Positions 25,022 through 38,300 of a DNA stretch of 64,000 bases are shown one piece after another (the stretch's first letter is position 1; each line of letters begins with the position of its first letter). Source of the DNA: Anaspis maculata (lineage: Eukaryota; Arthropoda; Insecta; Coleoptera; Scraptiidae); NCBI GenBank assembly GCA_949128115.1, contig OX421966.1, positions 3,038,001 through 3,102,000 on the forward strand, in the 5' to 3' direction. The notes beneath the pieces were generated by a model that saw only the letters and a list, made by a program, of their open reading frames with translations, made no database searches and was not told where the DNA came from. The translations under genes were made by a program, and so were the position numbers.

Positions 25022-27640
25022 GTTTTCAAAGTCACGTGGGTTAAAGCCTGAAGTCACGTGGGTTGAAGCCCGAAGTCACGTGGGTTGAAGCCTGAAGTCA
25101 CGTGGGTTGGAGCCTGGAGTCACGTGGGCTCAAACCTGAACTTTTTGGATAACAATTGTGTCTTTTTTTCTATATTTGTGTTCGTTCGTCAGATGTTGCG
25201 TTTGGAAAGAGTAGCTGCCAACTCCAAAAGTGGTGACCGATCGTTTTAATAGTCACGTGGGTTGAAGCCTGAAGTCACGTGGGTTGAAGCCTGAAGTCAC
25301 GTGGGTTGAAGCCTGAAGTCACGTGGGTTAAAACCTGAACTTTTTGGATAACAATTGTGTCTTTTCTTCTATATTTGTGTTCGTTCGTATGACGTTGCGT
25401 TTGGAACAAGTAGCTGCCAACATCAAAAGTGGTGACCGATCGTTTTGAAAGTCACGTGGGTTGAAGCCTGAAGTCACGTGGGTTGGAGCCTGGAGTCACG
25501 TGGGTTAAAACCTGAACTTTTTGGATAACAATTGTGTCTTTTTTTCTATATTTGTGTTTGTTCGTCAAATGTTACGTTTGGAACAAGTAGCTGCCAACTT
25601 CAAAAGTGGTGACCGATCGTTTTGAAAGTCACGTGGGTTGAAGCCTGAAGTCACGTGGGTTGAAGCCTTAAGTCACGTGGGTTGAAGCCTGAAGTCACGT
25701 GAGTTAAAACCTGAACTTTTTTGATAACAATTGTGTCTTTTCTTTTATATTTGTGTTCGTTCGTCAGATGTTGCGTTTGGAACAAGTAGCTGCCAACATC
25801 AAAAGTGGTGACCGATCGTTTTCAAAGTCACGTGGGTTGAAGCCTGAAGTCACGTGGGTTGGGGCCTGGAGTCACGTGGGTTAAAACCTGAACTTTTTGG
25901 ATAACAATTGTGTCTTTTTCTCTATATTTTTGTTTGTTCGTCAAATAATGCGTTTGGAACAAGTAGCTGCCAACATCAAAAGTGGTGACCGATCGTTTTC
26001 AAAGTCACGTGGGTTGAAGCCTGAAGTCACGTGGGTTGGAATCTGGAGTCACGTGGGTTAAAACCTGAACTTTTTGGATAGCAATTGTGTCTTTTTCTCT
26101 ATATTTTTGTTTGTTCGTCAAATAATGCGTTTGGAACAAGTAGCTGCCAACATCAAAAGTGGTGACCGATCGTTTTCAAAGTCACGTGGGTTGAAGCCTG
26201 AAGTCACGTGGGTTGGAACCTGGAGTCACGTGGGTTAAAACCTGAACTTTTTGGATAACGATTGTGTCTTTTCTTCTATATTTGTGTTCGTTCGTCAGAT
26301 GTTGCGTTTGGAACAAGTAGCTGCCAACATCAGAAGTGGTGACCGATCGTTTTCAAAGTCACGTGGGTTAAAGCCTGAAGTCACGTGGGTTGAAGCCCGA
26401 AGTCACGTGGGTTGAAGCCTGAAGTCACGTGGGTTGGAGCCTGGAGTCACGTGGGCTCAAACCTGAACTTTTTGGATAACAATTGTGTCTTTTTTTCTAT
26501 ATTTGTGTTCGTTCGTCAGATGTTGCGTTTGGAAAGAGTAGCTGCCAACTCCAAAAGTGGTGACCGATCGTTTTAATAGTCACGTGGGTTGAAGCCTGAA
26601 GTCACGTGGGTTGAAGCCTGAAGTCACGTGGGTTGAAGCCTGAAGTCACGTGGGTTAAAACCTGAACTTTTTGGATAACAATTGTGTCTTTTCTTCTATA
26701 TTTGTGTTCGTTCGTAAGACGTTGCGTTTGGAACAAGTAGCTGCCAACCTCAAAAGTGGTGACCGATCGTTTTGAAAGTCACGTGGGTTGAAGCCTGAAG
26801 TCACGTGGGTTGGAGCCTGGAGTCACGTGGGTTAAAACCTGAACTTTTTGGATAACAATTGTGTCTTTTTTTCTATATTTGTGTTTGTTCGTCAAATGTT
26901 ACGTTTGGAACAAGTAGCTGCCAACTTCAAAAGTGGTGACCGATCGTTTTGAAAGTCACGTGGGTTGAAGCCTGAAGTCACGTGGGTTGAAGCCTTAAGT
27001 CACGTGGGTTGAAGCCTGAAGTCACGTGAGTTAAAACCTGAACTTTTTTGATAACAATTGTGTCTTTTCTTCTATATTTGTGTTCGTTCGTCAGATGTTG
27101 CGTTTGGAACAAGTAGCTGCCAACATCAAAAGTGGTGACCGATCGTTTTCAAAGTCACGTGGGTTGAAGCCTGAAGTCACGTGGGTTGGGGCCTGGAGTC
27201 ACGTGGGTTAAAACCTGAACTTTTTGGATAACAATCGTGTCTTTTTTTCTATATTTGTGTTTGTTCGTCAAATGTTGCGTTTGGAACAAGTAGCTGCCAA
27301 CTTCAAAAGTGGTGACCGATCGTTTTGAAAGTCACGTGGGTTGAAGCCTGAAGTCACGTGGGTTGAAGCCCAAAGTCACGTGGGTTGAAGCCTAAAGTCA
27401 CGTGGGTTAAAACCTGAACTTTATGGATAACAATTGTGTCTTTTTTTCTATATTTGTGTTCGTTCGTTAGACGTTGCGTTTGGAACAAGTAGCTACCAAC
27501 ATCAAAAGTGGTGACCGATCGTTTTGAATGTCACGTGGGTTGAAGCCTGAAGTCACGGGGGTTGGAGCCTGGAGTCACGTGGGTTGAAACCTGAACTTTT
27601 TGGATAACAATTGTGTCTTTTTCTCTATATTTTTGTTTGT
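25022..27640 (+). repeat. Copy of 19.49-22.11 kb (offset 5,532 bp)
   Basis: The order of subtypes from 19490 to about 22108 is repeated here at a constant offset of 5,532 bp. Aligned landmarks are AACGATTG at 20725/26257, AATCGTGTC at 21701/27233 and the disrupted box TCACGGGGG at 22021/27553. Just past the marked end, the original reads CAAATGTTGCG while this copy reads CAAATAATGCG and enters the 1,526-bp tandem duplication. Confidence 0.85.
26093..27618 (+). repeat. 1,526-bp tandem duplication, unit 1
   Basis: This unit starts at a CAAATAATGCG-type monomer and is followed by a second copy from 27619. AACGATTG occurs at 26257 and 27783, 1,526 bp apart. The unit includes GTAAGACG with CAACCTC, GTCAAATGTTACG, TTGGGGCC and AACTTTATGGATAAC monomers. 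Confidence 0.86.
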
Positions 27641-29042
27641 TCGTCAAATAATGCGTTTGGAACAAGTAGCTGCCAACATCAAAAGTGGTGACCGATCGTT
27701 TTCAAAGTCACGTGGGTTGAAGCCTGAAGTCACGTGGGTTGGAACCTGGAGTCACGTGGGTTAAAACCTGAACTTTTTGGATAACGATTGTGTCTTTTCT
27801 TCTATATTTGTGTTCGTTCGTCAGATGTTGCGTTTGGAACAAGTAGCTGCCAACATCAGAAGTGGTGACCGATCGTTTTCAAAGTCACGTGGGTTAAAGC
27901 CTGAAGTCACGTGGGTTGAAGCCCGAAGTCACGTGGGTTGAAGCCTGAAGTCACGTGGGTTGGAGCCTGGAGTCACGTGGGCTCAAACCTGAACTTTTTG
28001 GATAACAATTGTGTCTTTTTTTCTATATTTGTGTTCGTTCGTCAGATGTTGCGTTTGGAAAGAGTAGCTGCCAACTCCAAAAGTGGTGACCGATCGTTTT
28101 AATAGTCACGTGGGTTGAAGCCTGAAGTCACGTGGGTTGAAGCCTGAAGTCACGTGGGTTGAAGCCTGAAGTCACGTGGGTTAAAACCTGAACTTTTTGG
28201 ATAACAATTGTGTCTTTTCTTCTATATTTGTGTTCGTTCGTAAGACGTTGCGTTTGGAACAAGTAGCTGCCAACCTCAAAAGTGGTGACCGATCGTTTTG
28301 AAAGTCACGTGGGTTGAAGCCTGAAGTCACGTGGGTTGGAGCCTGGAGTCACGTGGGTTAAAACCTGAACTTTTTGGATAACAATTGTGTCTTTTTTTCT
28401 ATATTTGTGTTTGTTCGTCAAATGTTACGTTTGGAACAAGTAGCTGCCAACTTCAAAAGTGGTGACCGATCGTTTTGAAAGTCACGTGGGTTGAAGCCTG
28501 AAGTCACGTGGGTTGAAGCCTTAAGTCACGTGGGTTGAAGCCTGAAGTCACGTGAGTTAAAACCTGAACTTTTTTGATAACAATTGTGTCTTTTCTTCTA
28601 TATTTGTGTTCGTTCGTCAGATGTTGCGTTTGGAACAAGTAGCTGCCAACATCAAAAGTGGTGACCGATCGTTTTCAAAGTCACGTGGGTTGAAGCCTGA
28701 AGTCACGTGGGTTGGGGCCTGGAGTCACGTGGGTTAAAACCTGAACTTTTTGGATAACAATCGTGTCTTTTTTTCTATATTTGTGTTTGTTCGTCAAATG
28801 TTGCGTTTGGAACAAGTAGCTGCCAACTTCAAAAGTGGTGACCGATCGTTTTGAAAGTCACGTGGGTTGAAGCCTGAAGTCACGTGGGTTGAAGCCCAAA
28901 GTCACGTGGGTTGAAGCCTAAAGTCACGTGGGCTAAAACCTGAACTTTATGGATAACAATTGTGTCTTTTTTTCTATATTTGTGTTCGTTCGTTAGACGT
29001 TGCGTTTGGAACAAGTAGCTACCAACATCAAAAGTGGTGACC
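27619..29042 (+). repeat. 1,526-bp tandem duplication, unit 2 (short by about 100 bp)
   Basis: Matches 26093-27516 at an offset of 1,526 bp, then leaves it at about 29042, where unit 1 reads TTTTGAATGTCACG and this one reads TTTTCAAAGTCACG. From there the sequence follows the order seen from 22160 onwards (offset 6,881 bp). The monomer with the TCACGGGGG box is missing here. Confidence 0.84.
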
Positions 29043-31320
29043 GATCGTTTTCAAAGTCACGTGGGTTGAAGCCTGAAGTCACGTGGGTTGGAGCCTGGAG
29101 TCACGTGGGTTAAAACCTGAACTTTTTGGATAACAATTGTGTCTTTTCTTCTATATTTTTGTTCGTTCGTCAGATGTTGCGTTTGGAACAAGTAGCTGCC
29201 AACATCAAAAGTGGTGACCGATCGTTTTCAAAGTCACGTGGGTTGAAGCCTGAAGTCACGTGGGTTGGAGCCCGAAGTCACGTGGGTTGAAGCCTGAAGT
29301 CACGTGTGTTGGAGCCTGGAGTCACGTGGGCTCGAACCTGAACTTTTAAGATAACAATTTTGTCTTTCTTTCTATATTTGTGTTCGTTCGTCAGATGTTG
29401 CGTTTGGAAAGAGTAGCTGCCAACTTCAAAAGTGGTGACCGATCGTTTTCAAAGTCACGTGGGTTGAAGCCCGAAGTCACGTGGGTTGAAGCCTGAAGTC
29501 ACGTTGGTTAAAACCTGAACTTTTTGGATAACAATTGTGTCTTTTCTTCTATATTTGTGTTCGTTCGTCAGATGTTGCGTTTGGAACAAGTAGCTGCCAA
29601 CATCAAAAGTGGTGACCGATCGTTTTCAAAGTCACGTGGGTTGAAGCCTGGAGTCACGTGGGTTGGAGCCTGGAGTCACGTGGGTGCTAACCTGAACTTT
29701 TTGGATAACAATTGTGTCTTTTTTTCTATATTTGTGTTCGTTCGTCAGATGTTGCGTTTGGAAAGAGTAGCTGCCAACTCCAAAAGTGGTGACCGATCGT
29801 TTTAATAGTCACGTGGGTTGAAGCCTGAAGTCACGTGGGTTGGAGCCTGAAGTCACGTGGGTTGAAGCCTGAAGTCACGTGGGTTGAAGCCTGAAGTCAC
29901 GTGGGTTAAAACCTGAACTTTTTGGATAACAATTGTGTCTTTTCTCCTATATTTGTGTTCGTTCGTTAGACGTTGCGTTTGGAACAAGTAGCTGCCAACA
30001 TCAAAAGTGGTGACCGATCGTTTTGAAAGTCACGTGGGTTGAAGCCTGAAGTCACGTGGGTTGAAGCCTGAAGTCACGTGGGTTGAAGCCTGGAGTCACG
30101 TGGGTTCAAACCTGAATTTTTTGGATAACAATTTCGTCATTTTTTTTTGATATTTGTGTTCGTTCGTCAGATGTTGCGTTTGGAAAGAGTAGCTGCCAAC
30201 ATCAAAAGTGGTGACCGATCGTTTTTAAGTCACGTGGGTTGAAGCCTGAAGTCACGTGGGTTGAAGCCTGGAGTCACGTGGGATAAAACCTGAATTTTTT
30301 GGATAACAATTGTGTCTTTTTTTCTATATTTGTGTTTGTTCGTCAAATGTTGCGTTTGGAACAAGTAGCTGCCAACTTCAAAAGTGGTGACCGATTGTTT
30401 TGAAAGTCACGTGGGTTGAAGCCTGAAGTCACGTGGGTTGGAGCCTGGAGTCACGTGGGTTCAAACCTGAACTTTTTGGATAACAATTGTGTCTTTTTTT
30501 CTATATTTGTGTTTGTTCGTCAAATGTTGCGTTTGGAACAAGTAGCTGCCAACTTCAAAAGTGGTGACCGATTGTTTTGAAAGTCACGTGGGTTGAAGCC
30601 TGAAGTCACGTGGGTTGAAGCCTCAAGTCACGTGGGTTGAAGCCTGAAGGCACGTGAGTTAAAACCTGAACTTATTTGATAACAATTGTGTCTTTTCTTC
30701 TATATTTGTGTTCGTTCGTCAGATGTTGCGTTTGGAACAAGTAGCTGCCAACATCAATAGTGGTGACCGATCGTTCTCAAAGTCACGTGGGTTGAAGCCT
30801 GAAGTCACGTGGGTTGGAGCCTGGAGTCACGTGGGTTAAAACCTGAACTTTTTGGATAACAATTGTGTCTTTTCTTCTATATTTGTGTTCGTTCGTCTGA
30901 TGTTGCGTTTGGAACAAGTAGCTGCCAACTTCAAAAGTGGTGACCGATCGTTTTGAAAGTCACGTGGGTTGAAGCCTGAAGTCACGTGGGTTGGAGCCTG
31001 GAGTCACGTGGGTTCAAACCTGAACTTTTTGGATAACAATTGTGTCTTTTTTTCTATATTTGTGTTTGTTCGTCAAATGTTGCGTTTGGAACAAGTAGCT
31101 GCCAACTTCAAAAGTGGTGACCGATTGTTTTGAAAGTCACGTGGGTTGAAGCCTGAAGTCACGTGGGTTGAAGCCTCAAGTCACGTGGGTTGAAGCCTGA
31201 AGGCACGTGAGTTAAAACCTGAACTTTTTTGATAACAATTGTGTCTTTTCTTCTATATTTGTGTTCGTTCGTTAGACGTTGCGTTTGGAACAAGTAGCTG
31301 CCAACATCAAAAGTGGTGAC
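28091..31320 (+). repeat. 3.2/3.4-kb tandem duplication, unit 1
   Basis: Followed by a second copy from 31321. The offset is 3,230 bp up to about 29045 and 3,407 bp after it; the 177-bp step is exactly one monomer, lost here. From 29043 to 31320 the unit also matches 22160-24460 at 6,881 bp, falling to 6,859 bp after one 22-bp unit is lost near 29470. Confidence 0.83.
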
Positions 31321-34300
31321 CGATCGTTTTAATAGTCACGTGGGTTGAAGCCTGAAGTCACGTGGGTTGAAGCCTGAAGTCACGTGGGTTGAAGCCTGAA
31401 GTCACGTGGGTTAAAACCTGAACTTTTTGGATAACAATTGTGTCTTTTCTTCTATATTTGTGTTCGTTCGTAAGACGTTGCGTTTGGAACAAGTAGCTGC
31501 CAACCTCAAAAGTGGTGACCGATCGTTTTGAAAGTCACGTGGGTTGAAGCCTGAAGTCACGTGGGTTGGAGCCTGGAGTCACGTGGGTTAAAACCTGAAC
31601 TTTTTGGATAACAATTGTGTCTTTTTTTCTATATTTGTGTTTGTTCGTCAAATGTTACGTTTGGAACAAGTAGCTGCCAACTTCAAAAGTGGTGACCGAT
31701 CGTTTTGAAAGTCACGTGGGTTGAAGCCTGAAGTCACGTGGGTTGAAGCCTTAAGTCACGTGGGTTGAAGCCTGAAGTCACGTGAGTTAAAACCTGAACT
31801 TTTTTGATAACAATTGTGTCTTTTCTTCTATATTTGTGTTCGTTCGTCAGATGTTGCGTTTGGAACAAGTAGCTGCCAACATCAAAAGTGGTGACCGATC
31901 GTTTTCAAAGTCACGTGGGTTGAAGCCTGAAGTCACGTGGGTTGGGGCCTGGAGTCACGTGGGTTAAAACCTGAACTTTTTGGATAACAATCGTGTCTTT
32001 TTTTCTATATTTGTGTTTGTTCGTCAAATGTTGCGTTTGGAACAAGTAGCTGCCAACTTCAAAAGTGGTGACCGATCGTTTTGAAAGTCACGTGGGTTGA
32101 AGCCTGAAGTCACGTGGGTTGAAGCCCAAAGTCACGTGGGTTGAAGCCTAAAGTCACGTGGGTTAAAACCTGAACTTTATGGATAACAATTGTGTCTTTT
32201 TTTCTATATTTGTGTTCGTTCGTTAGACGTTGCGTTTGGAACAAGTAGCTACCAACATCAAAAGTGGTGACCGATCGTTTTGAATGTCACGTGGGTTGAA
32301 GCCTGAAGTCACGGGGGTTGGAGCCTGGAGTCACGTGGGTTGAAACCTGAACTTTTTGGATAACAATTGTGTCTTTTTCTCTATATTTTTGTTTGTTCGT
32401 CAAATGTTGCGTTTGGAACAAGTAGCTGCCAACATCAAAAGTGGTGACCGATCGTTTTCAAAGTCACGTGGGTTGAAGCCTGAAGTCACGTGGGTTGGAG
32501 CCTGGAGTCACGTGGGTTAAAACCTGAACTTTTTGGATAACAATTGTGTCTTTTCTTCTATATTTTTGTTCGTTCGTCAGATGTTGCGTTTGGAACAAGT
32601 AGCTGCCAACATCAAAAGTGGTGACCGATCGTTTTCAAAGTCACGTGGGTTGAAGCCTGAAGTCACGTGGGTTGGAGCCCGAAGTCACGTGGGTTGAAGC
32701 CTGAAGTCACGTGTGTTGGAGCCTGGAGTCACGTGGGCTCGAACCTGAACTTTTAAGATAACAATTTTGTCTTTCTTTCTATATTTGTGTTCGTTCGTCA
32801 GATGTTGCGTTTGGAAAGAGTAGCTGCCAACTTCAAAAGTGGTGACCGATCGTTTTCAAAGTCACGTGGGTTGAAGCCCGAAGTCACGTGGGTTGAAGCC
32901 TGAAGTCACGTTGGTTAAAACCTGAACTTTTTGGATAACAATTGTGTCTTTTCTTCTATATTTGTGTTCGTTCGTCAGATGTTGCGTTTGGAACAAGTAG
33001 CTGCCAACATCAAAAGTGGTGACCGATCGTTTTCAAAGTCACGTGGGTTGAAGCCTGGAGTCACGTGGGTTGGAGCCTGGAGTCACGTGGGTGCTAACCT
33101 GAACTTTTTGGATAACAATTGTGTCTTTTTTTCTATATTTGTGTTCGTTCGTCAGATGTTGCGTTTGGAAAGAGTAGCTGCCAACTCCAAAAGTGGTGAC
33201 CGATCGTTTTAATAGTCACGTGGGTTGAAGCCTGAAGTCACGTGGGTTGGAGCCTGAAGTCACGTGGGTTGAAGCCTGAAGTCACGTGGGTTGAAGCCTG
33301 AAGTCACGTGGGTTAAAACCTGAACTTTTTGGATAACAATTGTGTCTTTTCTCCTATATTTGTGTTCGTTCGTTAGACGTTGCGTTTGGAACAAGTAGCT
33401 GCCAACATCAAAAGTGGTGACCGATCGTTTTGAAAGTCACGTGGGTTGAAGCCTGAAGTCACGTGGGTTGAAGCCTGAAGTCACGTGGGTTGAAGCCTGG
33501 AGTCACGTGGGTTCAAACCTGAATTTTTTGGATAACAATTTCGTCATTTTTTTTTGATATTTGTGTTCGTTCGTCAGATGTTGCGTTTGGAAAGAGTAGC
33601 TGCCAACATCAAAAGTGGTGACCGATCGTTTTTAAGTCACGTGGGTTGAAGCCTGAAGTCACGTGGGTTGAAGCCTGGAGTCACGTGGGATAAAACCTGA
33701 ATTTTTTGGATAACAATTGTGTCTTTTTTTCTATATTTGTGTTTGTTCGTCAAATGTTGCGTTTGGAACAAGTAGCTGCCAACTTCAAAAGTGGTGACCG
33801 ATTGTTTTGAAAGTCACGTGGGTTGAAGCCTGAAGTCACGTGGGTTGGAGCCTGGAGTCACGTGGGTTCAAACCTGAACTTTTTGGATAACAATTGTGTC
33901 TTTTTTTCTATATTTGTGTTTGTTCGTCAAATGTTGCGTTTGGAACAAGTAGCTGCCAACTTCAAAAGTGGTGACCGATTGTTTTGAAAGTCACGTGGGT
34001 TGAAGCCTGAAGTCACGTGGGTTGAAGCCTCAAGTCACGTGGGTTGAAGCCTGAAGGCACGTGAGTTAAAACCTGAACTTATTTGATAACAATTGTGTCT
34101 TTTCTTCTATATTTGTGTTCGTTCGTCAGATGTTGCGTTTGGAACAAGTAGCTGCCAACATCAATAGTGGTGACCGATCGTTCTCAAAGTCACGTGGGTT
34201 GAAGCCTGAAGTCACGTGGGTTGGAGCCTGGAGTCACGTGGGTTAAAACCTGAACTTTTTGGATAACAATTGTGTCTTTTCTTCTATATTTGTGTTCGTT

Positions 34301-34727
34301 CGTCTGATGTTGCGTTTGGAACAAGTAGCTGCCAACTTCAAAAGTGGTGACCGATCGTTTTGAAAGTCACGTGGGTTGAAGCCTGAAGTCACGTGGGTTG
34401 GAGCCTGGAGTCACGTGGGTTCAAACCTGAACTTTTTGGATAACAATTGTGTCTTTTTTTCTATATTTGTGTTTGTTCGTCAAATGTTGCGTTTGGAACA
34501 AGTAGCTGCCAACTTCAAAAGTGGTGACCGATTGTTTTGAAAGTCACGTGGGTTGAAGCCTGAAGTCACGTGGGTTGAAGCCTCAAGTCACGTGGGTTGA
34601 AGCCTGAAGGCACGTGAGTTAAAACCTGAACTTTTTTGATAACAATTGTGTCTTTTCTTCTATATTTGTGTTCGTTCGTTAGACGTTGCGTTTGGAACAA
34701 GTAGCTGCCAACATCAAAAGTGGTGAC
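31321..34727 (+). repeat. 3.2/3.4-kb tandem duplication, unit 2
   Basis: Second copy of the preceding unit, retaining the monomer with the TCACGGGGG box (near 32311) that unit 1 lacks. It also matches 21033-24461 at 10,288 bp, falling to 10,266 bp after the same 22-bp loss seen in unit 1. The shared loss shows units 1 and 2 derive from each other, not independently from the 21-24 kb segment. Confidence 0.83.
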
Positions 34728-35308
34728 CAATCGTTTTGAAAGTCACGTGGGTTGAAGCCTGAAGTCAAGTGGGTTGGAGCCTGGAGTCACGTGGGTTAAA
34801 ACCTGAACTTTTTGGATAACAATCGTATCTTTTTTTCTATATTTGTGTTTGTTCGTCAAATGTTGCGTTTGGAACAAGTAGCTGCCAACTTCAAATGTGG
34901 TGACCGATCGTTTTGAAAGTCACGTGGGTTGAAGCCTGAAGTCACGTGGGTTGAAGCCTTAAGTCACGTGGGTTGAAGCCTGAAGTCAAGTGAGTTAAAA
35001 CCTGAACTTTTTTGATAACAATTGTGTCTTTTCTTCTATATTTGTGTTCGTTCGTCAGATGTTGCGTTTGGAACAAGTGGCTGCCAACATCAAAAGTGGT
35101 GACCGATCGTTTTAAAAGTCACGTGGGTTGAAGCCTGAAGTCACGTGGGTTGAAGCCTGAAGTCACGTAGGTTGAAACCTTAACTTTTTGGATAACAATT
35201 TCGTCATTTTTTTTCGATATTTGTGTTAGTTCGTCAGATGTTGCGTTTGGAAAGAGTAGCTGCCAACATCAAAAGTGGTGACCGATCGTTTTCAAAGTCA
35301 CGTGGGTT
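34728..35308 (+). repeat. Continuation of the 24.46-25.04 kb order
   Basis: Past the tandem duplication the sequence resumes the order of 24461-25042 at 10,266 bp: GACCAATCG, the disrupted box GTCAAGTGGG, AATCGTATC, CAAATGTGG, GTAGGTTGAAACCTTAAC and TTTTTTTTCGATATTTG. It leaves that order near 35308, where TTAAAGCC is expected but TTGAAGCCTGGAG appears. Confidence 0.83.
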
Positions 35309-38300
35309 GAAGCCTGGAGTCACGTGGGTTGGAGCCTGGAGTCACGTGGGTTCAAACCTGAACTTTTTGGATAACAATTGTGTCTTTTTTCCTATATTTG
35401 TGTTCGTTCGTCAGATGTTGCGTTTGGAAAGAGTAGCTGCCAACATCAAAAGTGGTGACCGATCCTTTTGGAAGTCACGTGGGTTGAAGCCTGAAGTCAC
35501 GTGGGTTGGAGCCAGGAGTCACGTGGTGTCAAACCTGAACTCTTTGGATTTCAATTCCGTCATTTTTTTTTATATTTACGTTCGTTCGTCAGATGTTGCG
35601 TTTGGAACAAGTAGTTGCCAACTCCAAAAGTGGTGACCGATCGTTATAATAGTCACGTGGGTTGAAGCCTGAAGTCTCGTGGGTTGAAGCCTGAAGTCAC
35701 GTGGGTTGAAGCCTGAAGTCACGTGGGTTAAAACCTGAACTTTGTGGATAACAATTGTGTCTTTTCTTCTATATTTGTGTTCGTTCGTCAGATGTTGCGT
35801 TTGGAACAAGTAGCTGCCAACATCAATAGTGGTGACCGATCGTTCTCAAAGTCACGTGGGTTGAAGCCTGAAGTCACGTGGGTTGGAGCCTGGAGTCACG
35901 TGGGTTAAAACCTGAACTTTTTGGATAACAATTGTGTCTTTTCTTCTATATTTGTGTTCGTTCGTCAGATGTTGCGTTTGGAACTAGTAGCTGCCAACAT
36001 CAAAAGTGGTGACCGATCGTTTTCAAAGTCACGTGGGTTGAAGCCTGGAGGCACGTGGGTTGGAGCCTGGAGTCACGTGGGTTAAAACCTGAACTTTTTG
36101 GATAACAATCGTGTCTTTTTTCTATATTTGTGTTTGTTCGTCAAATGTTGCGTTTGGAACAAGTAGCTGAAAACTTCAAAAGTGGTGACCGATCGTTTTG
36201 GAAGTCACGTGGGTTGAAGCCCTAAGTCACGTGGGTTGAAGCCTGAAGTCAAGTGAGTTGAAACCTGAACTTTTTTGATAACAATTGTGTCTATTCTTCT
36301 ATATTTGTGTTCGTTCGTCAGATGTTGCGTTTGGAACAAGTAGCTGCCAACATCAAAAGTGGTGACCGATCGTTTTCAAAGTCACGTGGGTTGAAGCCTG
36401 AAGTCACGTGGGTTGAAGCCTGAAGTCACGTGGGTTGAAGCCTGAAGTCACGTGGGTTGAAGCCTAAAGTCACGTGGGTTAAAACCTGAACTTTTTAGAT
36501 AACAACTGTGTCTTTTCTTCTATATTTGTGTTCGTTCGTTAGACGTTGCGTTTGGAACAAGTAGCTGCCAACATCAAAAGTGGTGACCGATCGTTTTGAA
36601 AGTCCCGTGGGTTGAAGCCTGAAGTCACGTGGGTTGGAGCCTGGAGTCACGTGGGTTGAATCCTGAACTTTTTGGATAACAATTGTGTCTTTTCTTCTAT
36701 ATTTGTGTTTGTTCGTCAAATGTTGCGTTTGGAACAAGTAGCTGCCAACTTCAAAAGTGGTGACCGATTTTTTGAAAGTCACGTGGGTTGAAGCCTGAAG
36801 TCACGTGGGTTGGAGCCTCAAGTCACGTGGGTTGAAGCCTGAAGTCACGTGAGTTAAAACCTGAACTTTTTTGATAACAATTGTGTCTTTTCTTCTATAT
36901 TTGTGTTCGTTCGTCAGATGTTGCGTTTGGAACAAGTAGCTGCCAACATCAATAGTGGTGACCGATCGATCTCAAAGTCACGTGGGTTGAAGCCTGAAGT
37001 CACGTGGGTTGGAGCCTGGAGTCACGTGGGTCAAAACCTGAACTTTTTGGATAACAATTGTGTCTTTTCTTCTATATTTGTGTTCGTTCGTCGGATGTTG
37101 CGTTTGGAACAAGTAGATGCCAACATCAAAAGTGGTGACCGATCGTTTTGAAAGTCACGTGGGTTGATGCCTGGAGGCACGTGGGTTGGAGCCTGGAGTC
37201 CCGTGGGTTCAAACCTGAACTTTTTGGATAACAATTGTGTCTTTTTTTCTATATTTGTGTTCGTTCGTCAGATGTTGCGTTTGGAAAGAGTAGCTGCCAA
37301 CATCAAAAGTGGTGACCGATCGTTTTGGAAGTCACGTGGGTTGAAGCCTGAAGTCACGTGGGTTGAAGCCTGAAGTCACGTGGGTTGAAGCCCAAAGTCA
37401 CGTGGGTTAAAACCTGAACTTTTTGGATAACAATTGTGTCTTTTCTTCTATATTTGTGTTCGTTCGTTAGACGTTGCGTTTGGAACAAGTAGCTGCCAAC
37501 ATCAAAAGTGGTGACCGATCGTTTTGAAAGTCACGTGGGTTGAAGCCTGAAGTAACGTGGGTTGGTGCCTGGAGTCACGTGGGTCAAAACCTGAACTTTT
37601 TGGATAACAATTGTGTCTTTTTTTCTATATTTTTGTTTGTTCGTCAAATGTTGCGTTTGGAACAAGTAGCTGCCAACATCAAAAGTGGTGACCGATCGTT
37701 TTCAAAGTCACGTGGGTTGAAGCCTGAAGTCACGTGGGTTGGAGCCTGGAGTCACGTGGGTTAAAACCTGAACTTTTTGGATAACAATTGTGTCTTTTCT
37801 TCTATATTTGTGTTCGTTCGTCAGATGTTGCGTTTGGAACAAGTAGCTGCCAACATCAAAAGTGGTGACCGATCGTTTTTAAAGTCACGTGGGTTAAAGC
37901 CTGAAGTCACGTGGGTTGGAGCCCGAAGTCACGTAGGTTGAAGCCTGAAGTCACGTGGGTTGGAGCCTGGAGTCACGTGTGCTCAAACCTGAACTTTTTG
38001 GATAACAGTTTTGTCTTTTTTTCTATATTTGTGTTCGTTCGTCAGATATTGCGTTTGGAACAAGTAGCTGGCAACGTCAAAAGTGGTGACCGATCGTTTT
38101 CAAAGTCACGTGGGTTGAAGCCTGAAGTCACGTGGGTTGAAGCCCGAAGTCACGTGGGTTGAAGCCTGGAGTCACGTGGGCTAAAACCTGAACTTTTTGG
38201 GTAACAATTGTGCCTTTTCTTCTATATTTGTGTTCGTTCGTCAGATGTTGCGTTTGGAACAAGTAGCTGCCAACATCAAAAGTGGTGACCGATCGTTTTC

